From assembly GCA_033675265.1 (NCBI GenBank), contig JAUJYZ010001221.1, forward strand, positions 141,001 to 205,000: 64,000 nucleotides of DNA, in the 5' to 3' direction. This DNA comes from Actinostola sp. cb2023. Taxonomy: Eukaryota > Cnidaria > Anthozoa > Actiniaria > Actinostolidae. The notes beneath the pieces are model-generated. The model was not told the DNA's origin, searched no databases, and worked only from the letters and a program-made list of their open reading frames with translations. Positions within the stretch are counted from its first letter, which is position 1. Each line of letters opens with the position of its first letter. This document shows, in pieces, positions 1 through 13,500 of the stretch. A program made the translations under genes and the position numbers.

Positions 1-535
1 AAAATACATTGGACACTTAAATAAAATAAACAGTTATTTTGCAAATGTTGTTGAACTGCATGCTTTCGTTTACCGTAACAGCGCGCAACAGCAAAGTTGG
101 CAGCCGTAAGAACAATAAGCAGCAGCGCTAGCAGTTTATGGTGAAAAATCATTATAATCAGCAATTAGCCACTGGAGAACTGGGAACGAGTTCTTTTTTA
201 ATTTTAAAATCTAATTAAAAATTGTTTAGAATTAATACGATCGAATCAGGGTTCAGAAGTTCCTGCGTCACATCCCTACCCTAAGCTATGGTGAGTCTAG
301 TACTCAAGCCCTCCCCCCCCCCCCCCCCCCCACCCCCCCCAGGGAAACAATTTACGTATACAGAACATACCCTTGGCTTATCGATTTTCCAAACATCAGA
401 CGAAAATAACTGATGTCATTTGTTTTCATTTGACGAGGTAATGTCCAGGTATTCCTTCTGCAAGAATAAAACAGCGCACACACTTATTGAAGACGATCAG
501 CGATACCCCCTACCCGTTCTTAGCCATGCTCTAAC
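1..535. other. Unassigned AT-rich flank with a poly-C tract
   Basis: No gene is visible. A poly-C run interrupted by one A lies at about 311-341. The stretch near 165-235 (a 'ttagccact...gaactgggaacgag' block followed by an A/T-rich segment) resembles the outer arms of the composite inverted-repeat element at 50,670-51,630, so this is probably a transposon fragment. Confidence 0.5.
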
Positions 536-990
536 TTGCGTGACACGTCACGTTCTTCTTCTGTGTACTTACGTGACACATCACGTTTTACTATTTTTGT
601 TGCGTGACACATCGCGTTTTACGCTCTCACTTATCTTACATGCGTGACATGTCACGCTCTTCTTCTGTGTACTTACGTGACACATCACGTTTTACCGCAT
701 TTTTTTCTTGCGTGACACGTCACGCTCTTCTTCTGTGTACTTACGTGACACATCACGTTTTACTATGTTTTGTTGCGTGACACGTCACGCTCTTCTTCTG
801 TGTACTTACATGAAACATCACGTTTTACTAATTTTTGTTGCGTGACACGTCACGTTTTACTCTCTAACTTATCTTACCTGCGTGACATATCACGCTCTTC
901 TTCTGTGCATTTACGTGACACATTAAGTTTTATCACATGTTTTCTTGCGTGACAAGTCACGCTCTGTCTAAGTATACTTACGTGTCCGTA
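536..990. repeat. Minisatellite, ~64-bp unit with palindromic CGTGAC..GTCACG blocks
   Basis: About seven degenerate units alternate a 'gcgtgacacgtcacg' block, a 'ctcttcttctgtgtactta' spacer and a second 'cgtgacacatcacg' block with a T-rich tail. Both blocks are near-palindromes, so each unit can form two small hairpins. The short reading frames here come from the repeat and are not genes. Confidence 0.8.
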
Positions 991-1225
991 GCGAGGTCCA
1001 GTTTATGTAGAGCCAAGCTTAGCTGACATGTCATCTTGTACACTTCTTGACCAAGAAATGTGGCATCGCAATCACTGGGACTATGACGTAACAAAATGTG
1101 AGTCTTTCCACAGGGTACCCAACGTAATTAATCGAACAATTGGCCACTATACACTTTATGCTTGGACAGTATTATGTATTCAGTCAACCCTCGCCATAAG
1201 GACACCTCGCTATTGCGGATACTGA
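991..1225. other. Unassigned spacer with a short open frame
   Basis: A plus-strand frame at 1028-1225 (65 codons, beginning MSSCTLLDQEMWHRNHWDYD) sits between two tandem arrays. A GT donor-like site follows the TKC codons near 1098, so it could be a decayed exon. I recognise no family. The minus strand here does not read as a continuation of the HEXD-like gene. Confidence 0.2.
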
Positions 1226-1398
1226 TACTGATACCGACATGTACCGACATGTACCGACATGTACCGACATGTACCGACATGTACCGACATGTACCGACAT
1301 GTACCGACATGTAACGACATGTACCGACATGTACCGACATGTACCGACACGGACACCGACACGTACCGACACGTACCGACCGACTCCGACACGTAAAC
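1226..1398. repeat. 10-bp tandem array (taccgacatg)
   Basis: About 14 copies of a 10-bp unit, with one A substitution near 1312, drift into a 'taccgacacg' variant at the right edge. The 10-bp unit is open in several frames on both strands, which explains the overlapping low-complexity frames there. Confidence 0.95.
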
Positions 1399-1583
1399 GA
1401 AGACTCTTTTCAAAGTATACGGGTATATAATATCATTCGAAAACGTTCGTGTGGTCGGAACATTGTCGACACGTTATCGATGAAAGAGTTACCTGTTGTG
1501 CGTATGATGTCTTACTTACTCTATAGCGTAGTCAGCGTCCAGATTAATAGGATTGCGAAATCCTAGATATTTAGAAACTTGAG

Positions 1584-4500
1584 CTACCAACTGTTCGTCC
1601 ATGTACCCTAGTAGTGTTGGAAGGGTGATAGTTAGGCAGTGTGTATCCATCTATTCATTCATTCATTTATTTATCTACCAACTGTTCGTCCATGTACCCT
1701 AGTAGTGTTGGAAGTGAGATAGTTAGGCAGTGTGTATCCATCTATTCATTCATTCATTTATTTATCTACCAACTGTTCGTCCATGTACCTAGTAGTGTTG
1801 GAAGGGTGATAGTTAGGCAGTGTGTATCCATCTATTCATTCATTCATTTATTTATCTACCAACTGTTCGTCCATGTACCCTAGTAGTGTTGGAAGGGTGA
1901 TAGTTAGGCAGTGTGTATCCATCTATTCATCCATCTATTCATTCATTCATTTATTTATCTACCAACTGTTCGTCCATGTACCCTAGTAGTGTTGGAAGGG
2001 TGATAGTTAGGCAGTGTGTATCCATCTATTCATTCATTCATTTATTTATCTACCAACTGTTCGTCCATGTACCCTAGTAGTGTTGGAAGGGTGATAGTTA
2101 GGCAGTGTGTATCCATCTATTCATTCATCTATTTATTTATCTACCAACTGTTCGTCCATGTACCCTAGTAGTGTTGGAAGGGTGATAGTTAGGCAGTGTG
2201 TATCCATCTATTCATATTCATTTATTTATCTACCAACTGTTCGTCCATGTACCCTAGTAGTGTTGGAAGGGTGATAGTTAGGCAGTGTGTATCCATCTAT
2301 TCATTCATTCATTCATTTATCTACCAACTGTTCGTCCATGTACCCTAGTAGTGTTGGAAGGGTGATAGTTAGGCAGTGTGTATCCATCTATTCATTCATC
2401 TATTTATTTATCTACCAACTGTTCGTCCATGTACCCTAGTAGTGTTGGAAGGGTGATAGTTAGGCAGTGTGTATCCATCTATTCATTCATTCATTTATTT
2501 ATCTACCAACTGTTCGTCCATGTACCCTAGTAGTGTTGGAAGGGTGATAGTTAGACAGTGTGTATCCATCTATTCATTCATCTATTTATTTATCTACCAA
2601 CTGTTCGTCCATGTACCCTAGTAGTGTTGGAAGGGTGATAGTTAGGCAGTGTGTATCCATCTATTCATTCATTCATTTATTTATCTACCAACTGTTCGTC
2701 CATGTACCCTAGTAGTGTTGGAAGGGTGATAGTTAGGCAGTGTGTATCCATCTATTCATTCATTTATTTATTTATCTACCAACTATTCGTCCATGTACCC
2801 TAGTAGTGTTGGAAGGGTGATAGTTAGGCAGTGTGTATCCATCTATTCATTCATTTATTTATTTATCTACCAACTGTTCGTCCATGTACCCTAGTAGTGT
2901 TGGAAGGGTGATAGTTAGGCAGTGTGTATCCATCTATTCTTTCATTTATTTATTTATCTACCAACTGTTCGTCCATGTACCCTAGTAGTGTTGGAAGGGT
3001 GATAGTTAGGCAGTGTGTATCCATCTATTCATTCATTTATTTATTTATCTACCAACTGTTCGTCCATGTACCCTAGTAGTGTTGGAAGGGTGATAGTTAG
3101 GCAGTGTGTATCCATCTATTCATTCATTCATTCATTCATTCATTTATTTATCTACCAACTGTTTGTCCATGTACCCTAGTAGTGTTGGAAGGGTGATAGT
3201 TAGGCAGTGTGTATCCATCTATTCATTCATTCATTTATTTATCTACCAACTGTTCGTCCATGTACCCTAGTAGTGTTGGAAGGGTGATAGTTAGGCAGTG
3301 TGTATCCATCTATTCATATTCATTTATTTATCTACCAACTGTTCGTCCATGTACCCTAGTAGTGTTGGAAGGGTGATAGTTAGGCAGTGTGTATCCATCT
3401 ATTCATTCATTCATTTATTTATCTACCAACTGTTCGTCCATGTACCCTAGTAGTGTTGGAAGGGTGATAGTTAGGCAGTGTGTATCCATCTATTCATTCA
3501 TTTATTTATTTATCTACCAACTGTTCGTCCATGTACCCTAGTAGTGTTGGAAGGGTGATAGTTAGGCAGTGTGTATCCATCCATCTATTCATATTCATTT
3601 ATTTATCTACCAACTGTTCGTCCATGTACCCTAGTAGTGTTGGAAGGGTGATAGTTAGGCAGTGTGTATCCATCTATTCATTCATCTATTCATTCATTCA
3701 TTTATTTATCTACCAACTGTTCGTCCATGTACCCTAGTAGTGTTGGAAGGGTGATAGTTAGGCAGTGTGTATCCATCTATTCATATTCATTTATTTATCA
3801 AACAACTGTTCGTCCATGTACCCTAGTAGTGTTGGAAGGGTGATAGTTAGGCAGTGTGTATCCATCTATTCACTCATCTATTCATTCATTCATTTATTTA
3901 TTTATCTACCAACTGTTCGTCCATGTACCCTAGTAGTGTTGGAAGGGTGATAGTTAGGCAGTGTGTATCCATCTATTCATTCATCTATTCATTCATTCAT
4001 TTATTTATCTACCAACTGTTCGTCCATGTACCCTAGTAGTGTTGGAAGGGTGATAGTTAGGCAGTGTGTATCCATCTATTCATTCATTTATTTATTTATT
4101 TATCTACCAACTGTTCGTCCATGTACCCTAGTAGTGTTGGAAGGGTGATAGTTAGGCAGTGTGTATCCATCTATTCATTCATTCATTTATTTATCTACCA
4201 ACTGTTCGTCCATGTACCCTAGTAGTGTTGGAAGGGTGATAGTTAGGCAGTGTGTATCCATCTATTCATTCATCTATTCATTCATTCATTTATTTATCTA
4301 CCAACTGTTCGTCCATGTACCCTAGTAGTGTTGGAAGGGTGATAGTTAGGCAGTGTGTATCCATCTATTCATCATTCATTTTTTTTATCTACCAACTGTT
4401 CGTCCATGTACCCTAGTAGTGTTGGAAGGGTGATAGTTAGGCAGTGTGTATCCATCTATTCATTCATTCATTTATTTATCTACCAACTGTTCGTCCATGT

Positions 4501-7500
4501 ACCCTAGTAGTGTTGGAAAGGTGATAGTTAGGCAGTGTGTATCCATCTATTCATTCATCTATTCATTCATTCATTTATTTATCTACCAACTGTTCGTCCA
4601 TGTACCCTAGTAGTGTTGGAAGGGTGATAGTTAGGCAGTGTGTATCCATCTATTCATTCATTTATTTATCTACCAACTGTTCGTCCATGTACCCTAGTAG
4701 TGTTGGAAGGGTGATAGTTAGGCAGTGTGTATCCATCTATTCATTCATTCATTCATTCATTCATTTATTTATCTACCAACTGTTCGTCCATGTACCCTAG
4801 TAGTGTTGGAAGGGTGATAGTTAGGCAGTGTGTATCCATCTATTCATTCAATTCATTTATTTATCTACCAACTGTTCGTCCATGTACCCTAGTAGTGTTG
4901 GAAGGGTGATAGTTAGGCAGTGTGTATCCATCTATTCATTCATTCATTCATTTATTTATCTACCAACTGTTCGTCCATGTACCCTAGTAGTGTTGGAAGG
5001 GTGATAGTTAGGCAGTGTGTATCCATCTATTCATTCATTCATTTATTTATCTACCAACTGTTCGTCCATGTACCCTAGTAGTGTTGGAAGGGTGATAGTT
5101 AGGCAGTGTGTATCCATCTATTCATTCATCTATTCATTCATTCATTTATTTATCTACCAACTGTTCGTCCATGTACCCTAGTAGTGTTGGAAGGGTGATA
5201 GTTAGGCAGTGTGTATCCATCTATTCATCATTCATTTATTTATCTACCAACTGTTCGTCCATGTACCCTAGTAGTGTTGGAAGGGTGATAGTTAGGCGTG
5301 TGTATCCATCTATTCATTCATCTATTCATTCATTATTTATTTATCTACCAACTGTTCGTCCATGTACCCTAGTAGTGTTGGAAGGGTGATAGTTAGGCAG
5401 TGTGTATCCATCTATTCATCATCTATTCATTCATTCATTTATTTATCTACCAACTGTTCGTCCATGTACCCTAGTAGTGTTGGAAGGGTGATAGTTAGGC
5501 AGTGTGTATCCATCTATTCATTCATTCATTTATTTATCTACCAACTGTTCGTCCATGTACCCTAGTAGTGTTGGAAGGGTGATAGTTAGGCAGTGTGTAT
5601 CCATCTATTCATTCATTCATTTATTTATCTACCAACTGTTCGTCCATGTACCCTAGTAGTGTTGGAAGGGTGATAGTTAGGCAGTGTGTATCCATCTATT
5701 CATTCATTCATTTATTTATCTACCAACTGTTCGTCCATGTACCCTAGTAGTGTTGGAAGGGTGATAGTTAGGCAGTGTGTGTATCCATCTATTCATTCAT
5801 TCATTTATTTATCTACCAACTGTTCGTCCATGTACCCTAGTAGTGTTGGAAGGGTGATAGTTAGGCAGTGTGTATCCATCTATTCATTCATCTATTCATT
5901 CATTTATTTATTTATCTACCAACTGTTCGTCCATGTACCCTAGTAGTGTTGGAAGGGTGATAGTTAGGCAGTGTGTATCCATCTATTCATCATTCATTTA
6001 TTTATCTACCAACTGTTCGTCCATGTACCCTAGTAGTGTTGGAAGGGTGATAGTTAGGCAGTGTGTATCCATCTATTCATTCATCTATTTATTTATCTAC
6101 CAACTGTTCGTCCATGTACCCTAGTAGTGTTGGAAGGGTGATAGTTAGACAGTGTGTATCCATCTATTCATTCATTTATTTATTTATCTACCAACTGTTC
6201 GTCCATGTACCCTAGTAGTGTTGGAAGGGTGATAGTTAGGCAGTGTGTATCCATCTATTCATTCATTTATTTATTTATCTACCAACTGTTCGTCCATGTA
6301 CCCTAGTAGTGTTGGAAGGGTGATAGTTAGGCAGTGTGTATCCATCTATTCATTCATTCATTTATTTATCTACCAACTGTTCGTCCATGTACCCTAGTAG
6401 TGTTGGAAGGGTGATAGTTAGGCAGTGTGTATCCATCATTCATTCATTCTATTCATTCATTCATTTATTTATCTACCAACTGTTCGTCCATGTACCCTAG
6501 TAGTGTTGGAAGGGTGATAGTTAGGCAGTGTGTATCCATCTATTCATCTATTCATTCATTTATTTATCTACCAACTGTTCGTCCATGTACCCTAGTAGTG
6601 TTGGAAGGGTGATAGTTAGGCAGTGTGTATCCATCTATTCATCATTCATTTATTTATCTACCAACTGTTCGTCCATGTACCCTAGTAGTGTTGGAAGGGT
6701 GATAGTTAGGCAGTGTGTATCCATCTATCATTCATCTATTCATTCATTCATTTATTTATCTACCAACTGTTCGTCCATGTACCCTAGTAGTGTTGGAAGG
6801 GTGATAGTTAGACAGTGTGTATCATTCATTCATTCATTTATTTATTTATCTACCAACTGTTCGTCCATGTACCCTAGTAGTGTTGGAAGGGTGATAGTTA
6901 GGCAGTGTGTATCCATCTATTCATTCATCTATTCATTCATTCATTTATTTATCTACCAACTGTTCGTCCATGTACCCTAGTAGTGTTGGAAGGGTGATAG
7001 TTAGGCAGTGTGTATCCATCTATTCATATTCATTTATTTATCTACCAACTGTTCGTCCATGTACCCTAGTAGTGTTGGAAGGGTGATAGTTAGGCAGTGT
7101 GTATCATCATCTATTCATTCATATTCATTCATTCATATTTATTTATCTACCAACTGTTCGTCCATGTACCCTAGTAGTGTTGGAAGGGTGATAGTTAGGC
7201 AGTGTGTATCCATCTATTCATTCATTCATTTATTTATCTACCAACTGTTCGTCCATGTACCCTAGTAGTGTTGGAAGGGTGATAGTTAGGCAGTGTGTGT
7301 ATCCATCTATTCATTCATCTATTCATTCATTCATTTATTTATCTACCAACTGTTCGTCCATGTACCCTAGTAGTGTTGGAAGGGTGATAGTTAGGCAGTG
7401 TGTATCCATCTATTCATTCATCTATTCATTCATTCATTTATTTATCTACCAACTGTTCGTCCATGTACCCTAGTAGTGTTGGAAGGGTGATAGTTAGACA

Positions 7501-10500
7501 GTGTGTATCCATCTATTCATTCATTTATTTATTTATCTACCAACTGTTCGTCCATGTACCCTAGTAGTGTTGGAAGGGTGATAGTTAGGCAGTGTGTATC
7601 CATCTATTCATTCATTTATTTATCTACCAACTGTTCGTCCATGTACCCTAGTAGTGTTGGAAGGGTGATAGTTAGGCAGTGTGTATCCATCTATTCATTC
7701 ATTTATTCATTCATTCATTTATTTATCTACCAACTGTTCGTCCATGTACCCTAGTAGTGTTGGAAGGGTGATAGTTAGGCAGTGTGTATCCATCTATTCA
7801 TTCATTATTCATTCATTCATTTATTTATCTACCAACTGTTCGTCCATGTACCCTAGTAGTGTTGGAAGGGTGATAGTTAGGCAGTGTGTATCCATCTATT
7901 CATTCATTTATTTATTTATCTACCAACTGTTCGTCCATGTACCCTAGTAGTGTTGGAAGGGTGATAGTTAGGCAGTGTGTATCCATCTATTCATTCATCT
8001 ATTCATTCATTCATTTATTTATCTACCAACTGTTCGTCCATGTACCCTAGTAGTGTTGGAAGGGTGATAGTTAGGCAGTGTGTATCCATCTATTCATTCA
8101 TTTATTTATTTATCTACCAACTGTTCGTCCATGTACCCTAGTAGTGTTGGAAGGGTGATAGTTAGGCAGTGTGTATCCATCTATTCATTCATTTATTTAT
8201 TTATCTACCAACTGTTCGTCCATGTACCCTAGTAGTGTTGGAAGGGTGATAGTTAGGCAGTGTGTATCCATCTCATTCATTCATTCATTTATTTATCTAC
8301 CAACTGTTCGTCCATGTACCCTAGTAGTGTTGGAAGGGTGATAGTTAGGCAGTGTGTATCCATCTATTCATTCATTTATTTATTTATCTACCAACTGTTC
8401 GTCCATGTACCCTAGTAGTGTTGGAAGGGTGATAGTTAGGCAGTGTGTATCCATCTATTCATTCATTTATTTATTTATCTACCAACTGTTCGTCCATGTA
8501 CCCTAGTAGTGTTGGAAGGGTGATAGTTAGGCAGTGTGTATCCATCTATTCATTCATTTATTTATTTATCTACCAACTGTTCGTCCATGTACCCTAGTAG
8601 TGTTGGAAGGGTGATAGTTAGGCAGTGTGTATCCATCTATTCATTCATTTATTTATTTATCTACCAACTGTTCGTCCATGTACCCTAGTAGTGTTGGAAG
8701 GGTGATAGTTAGACAGTGTGTATCCATCTATTCATTCATTTATTTATTTATCTACCAACTGTTCGTCCATGTACCCTAGTAGTGTTGGAAGGGTGATAGT
8801 TAGGCAGTGTGTATCCATCTATTCATTCATTTATTTATTTATCTACCAACTGTTCGTCCATGTACCCTAGTAGTGTTGGAAGGGTGATAGTTAGGCAGTG
8901 TGTATCCATCTATTCATTCATCTATTTATTTATCTACCAACTGTTCGTCCATGTACCCTAGTAGTGTTGGAAGGGTGATAGTTAGACAGTGTGTATCCAT
9001 CTATTCATTTATTTATTTATCTACCAACTGTTCGTCCATGTACCCTAGTAGTGTTGGAAGGGTGATAGTTAGACAGTGTGTATCCATCTATTCATTCATT
9101 CATTCATTTATTTATCTACCAACTGTTCGTCCATGTACCCTAGTAGTGTTGGAAGGGTGATAGTTAGGCAGTGTGTATCCATCTATTCATTCATTATTTA
9201 TTTATCTACCAACTGTTCGTCCATGTACCCTAGTAGTGTTGGAAGGGTGATAGTTAGGCAGTGTGTATCCATCTATTCATTCATTCATTTATTTATCTAC
9301 CAACTGGTTCGTCCATGTACCCTAGTAGTGTTGGAAGGGTGATAGTTAGACAGTGTGTATCCATCTATTCATTCATTCATTTATTTATCTACCAACTGTT
9401 CGTCCATGTACCCTAGTAGTGTTGGAAGGGTGATAGTTAGCAGTGTGTATCCATCTATTCATTCATTCATTATTTATCTACCAACTGTTCGTCCATGTAC
9501 CCTAGTAGTGTTGGAAGGGTGATAGTTAGGCAGTGTGTATCCATCTATTCATTCATTCATTTATTTATCTACCAACTGTTCGTCCATGTACCCTAGTAGT
9601 GTTGGAAGGGTGATAGTTAGGCAGTGTGTATCCATCTATTCATTCATTTATTTATTTATCTACCAACTGTTCGTCCATGTACCCTAGTAGTGTTGGAAGG
9701 GTGATAGTTAGGCAGTGTGTATCCATCTATTCATTCATTCATTTATTTATCTACCAACTGTTCGTCCATGTACCCTAGTAGTGTTGGAAGGGTGATAGTT
9801 AGGCAGTGTGTATCCATCTATTCATTCATCTATTTATTTATCTACCAACTGTTCGTCCATGTACCCTAGTAGTGTTGGAAGGGTGATAGTTAGGCAGTGT
9901 GTATCCATCTATTCATTCATTTATTTATTTATCTACCAACTGTTCGTCCATGTACCCTAGTAGTGTTGGAAGGGTGATAGTTAGGCAGTGTATCCATCCA
10001 TCTATTCATTCATTATTTATTTATCTACCAACTGTTCGTCCATGTACCCTAGTAGTGTTGGAAGGGTGATAGTTAGGCAGTGTGTATCCATCTATTCATT
10101 CATCATTTATTTATCTACCAACTGTTCGTCCATGTACCCTAGTAGTGTTGGAAGGGTGATAGTTAGGCAGTGTGTATCCATCTATTCATTCATTATTTAT
10201 TTATCTACCAACTGTTCGTCCATGTACCCTAGTAGTGTTGGAAGGGTGATAGTTAGGCAGTGTGTATCCATCTATTCATTCATTTATTTATTTATCTACC
10301 AACTGTTCGTCCATGTACCCTAGTAGTGTTGGAAGGGTGATAGTTAGGCAGTGTGTATCCATCTATTCATTCATTCATTTATTTATCTACCAACTGTTCG
10401 TCCATGTACCCTAGTAGTGTTGGAAGGGTGATAGTTAGGCAGTGTGTATCCATCTATTCATTCATTCATTTATTTATCTACCAACTGTTCGTCCATGTAC

Positions 10501-13500
10501 CCTAGTAGTGTTGGAAGGGTGATAGTTAGGCAGTGTGTATCCATCTATTCATTCATTCATTTATTTATCTACCAACTGTTCGTCCATGTACCCTAGTAGT
10601 GTTGGAAGGGTGATAGTTAGGCAGTGTGTATCCATCTATTCATTCATCTATTTATTTATCTACCAACTGTTCGTCCATGTACCCTAGTAGTGTTGGAAGG
10701 GTGATAGTTAGGCAGTGTGTATCCATCTATTCATTCATTTATTTATCTACCAACTGTTCGTCCATGTACCCTAGTAGTGTTGGAAGGGTGATAGTTAGGC
10801 AGTGTGTATCCATCTATTCATTCATTTATTTATTTATCTACCAACTGTTCGTCCATGTACCCTAGTAGTGTTGGAAGGGTGATAGTTAGGCAGTGTGTAT
10901 CCATCTATTCATTCATTCATTTATTTATCTACCAACTGTTCGTCCATGTACCCTAGTAGTGTTGGAAGGGTGATAGTTAGGCAGTGTGTATCCATCTATT
11001 CATCATCTATTTATTTATCTACCAACTGTTCGTCCATGTACCCTAGTAGTGTTGGAAGGGTGATAGTTAGACAGTGTGTATCCATCTATTCATTCATTTA
11101 TTTATTTATCTACCAACTGTTCGTCCATGTACCCTAGTAGTGTTGGAAGGGTGATAGTTAGGCAGTGTGTATCCATCTATTCATTCATTCATTTATTTAT
11201 CTACCAACTGTTCGTCCATGTACCCTAGTAGTGTTGGAAGGGTGATAGTTAGGCAGTGTGTATCCATCTATTCATTCATTCATTTATTTATCTACAACTG
11301 TTCGTCCATGTACCCTAGTAGTGTTGGAAGGGTGATAGTTAGGCAGTGTGTATCCATCTATCCATCTATTCATTCTATTTATTTATCTACCAACTGTTCG
11401 TCCATGTACCCTAGTAGTGTTGGAAGGGTGATAGTTAGACAGTGTGTATCCATCTATTCATTTCATTCATTTATCTACCAACTGTTCGTCCATGTACCCT
11501 AGTAGTGTTGGAAGGGTGATAGTTAGGCAGTGTGTATCCATCTATTCATTCATTCATTTATTTATCTACCAACTGTTCGTCCATGTACCCTAGTAGTGTT
11601 GGAAGGGTGATAGTTAGACAGTGTGTATCCATCTATTCATTCATTTATTTATTTATCTACCAACTGTTCGTCCATGTACCCTAGTAGTGTTGGAAGGGTG
11701 ATAGTTAGGCAGTGTGTATCCATCTATTCATTCATTTATTTATTTATTTATCTACCAACTGTTCGTCCATGTACCCTAGTAGTGTTGGAAGGGTGATAGT
11801 TAGGCAGTGTGTATCCATCTATTCATTCATATTATTTATTTATCTACCAACTGTTCGTCCATGTACCCTAGTAGTGTTGGAAGGGTGATAGTTAGACAGT
11901 GTGTATCCATCTATTCATTCATCTATTTATTTATCTACCAACTGTTCGTCCATGTACCCTAGTAGTGTTGGAAGGGTGATAGTTAGGCAGTGTGTATCCA
12001 TCTATTCATTCATTTATTTATTTATCTACCAACTGTTCGTCCATGTACCCTAGTAGTGTTGGAAGGGTGATAGTTAGACAGTGTGTATCCATCTATTCAT
12101 TCATTCATCTATTTATTTATCTACCAACTGTTCGTCCATGTACCCTAGTAGTGTTGGAAGGGTGATAGTTAGGCAGTGTGTATCCATCTATTCATTCATT
12201 ATTTATTTATCTACCAACTGTTCGTCCATGTACCCTAGTAGTGTTGGAAGGGTGATAGTTAGGCAGTGTGTATCCATCTATCTATTCATTCATTATTTAT
12301 TTATCTACCAACTGTTCGTCCATGTACCCTAGTAGTGTTGGAAGGGTGATAGTTAGGCAGTGTGTATCCATCTATTCATTCATTCATTTATTTATCTACC
12401 AACTGTTCGTCCATGTACCCTAGTAGTGTTGGAAGGGTGATAGTTAGGCAGTGTGTATCCATCTATTCATTCATTCATTTATTTATCTACCAACTGTTCG
12501 TCCATGTACCCTAGTAGTGTTGGAAGGGTGATAGTTAGGCAGTGTGTATCCATCTATTATTCATTCATTCATTTATTTATCTACCAACTGTTCGTCCATG
12601 TACCCTAGTAGTGTTGGAAGGGTGATAGTTAGGCAGTGTGTATCCATCTATTCATTCATTCATTTATTTATCTACCAACTGTTCGTCCATGTACCCTAGT
12701 AGTGTTGGAAGGGTGATAGTTAGGCAGTGTGTATCCATCTATTCATTCATTCATTTATTTATCTACCAACTGTTCGTCCATGTACCCTAGTAGTGTTGGA
12801 AGGGTGATAGTTAGGCAGTGTGTATCCATCTATTCATTCATTTATTTTTATTTATCTACCAACTGTTCGTCCATGTACCCTAGTAGTGTTGGAAGGGTGA
12901 TAGTTAGGCAGTGTGTATCCATCTATTCATTCATTTATTTATTTATCTACCAACTGTTCGTCCATGTACCCTAGTAGTGTTGGAAGGGTGATAGTTAGAC
13001 AGTGTGTATCCATCTATTCATTCATTCATTTATTTATTTATCTACCAACTGTTCGTCCATGTACCCTAGTAGTGTTGGAAGGGTGATAGTAGGCAGTGTG
13101 TATCCATCTATTCATTCATTTATTTATTTATCTACCAACTGTTCGTCCATGTACCCTAGTAGTGTTGGAAGGGTGATAGTTAGGCAGTGTGTATCCCATC
13201 TATTCATTCATTTATTTATTTATCTACCAACTGTTCGTCCATGTACCCTAGTAGTGTTGGAAGGGTGATAGTTAGGCAGTGTGTATCCATCTATTCATCA
13301 TCATTCATTCATTTTATTTATCTACCAACTGTTCGTCCATGTACCCTAGTAGTGTTGGAAGGGTGATAGTTAGGCAGTGTGTATCCATCTATTCATTCAT
13401 TTATTTATTTATCTACCAACTGTTCGTCCATGTACCCTAGTAGTGTTGGAAGGGTGATAGTTAGGCAGTGTGTATCCATCTATTCTCATCTATTCATTCA

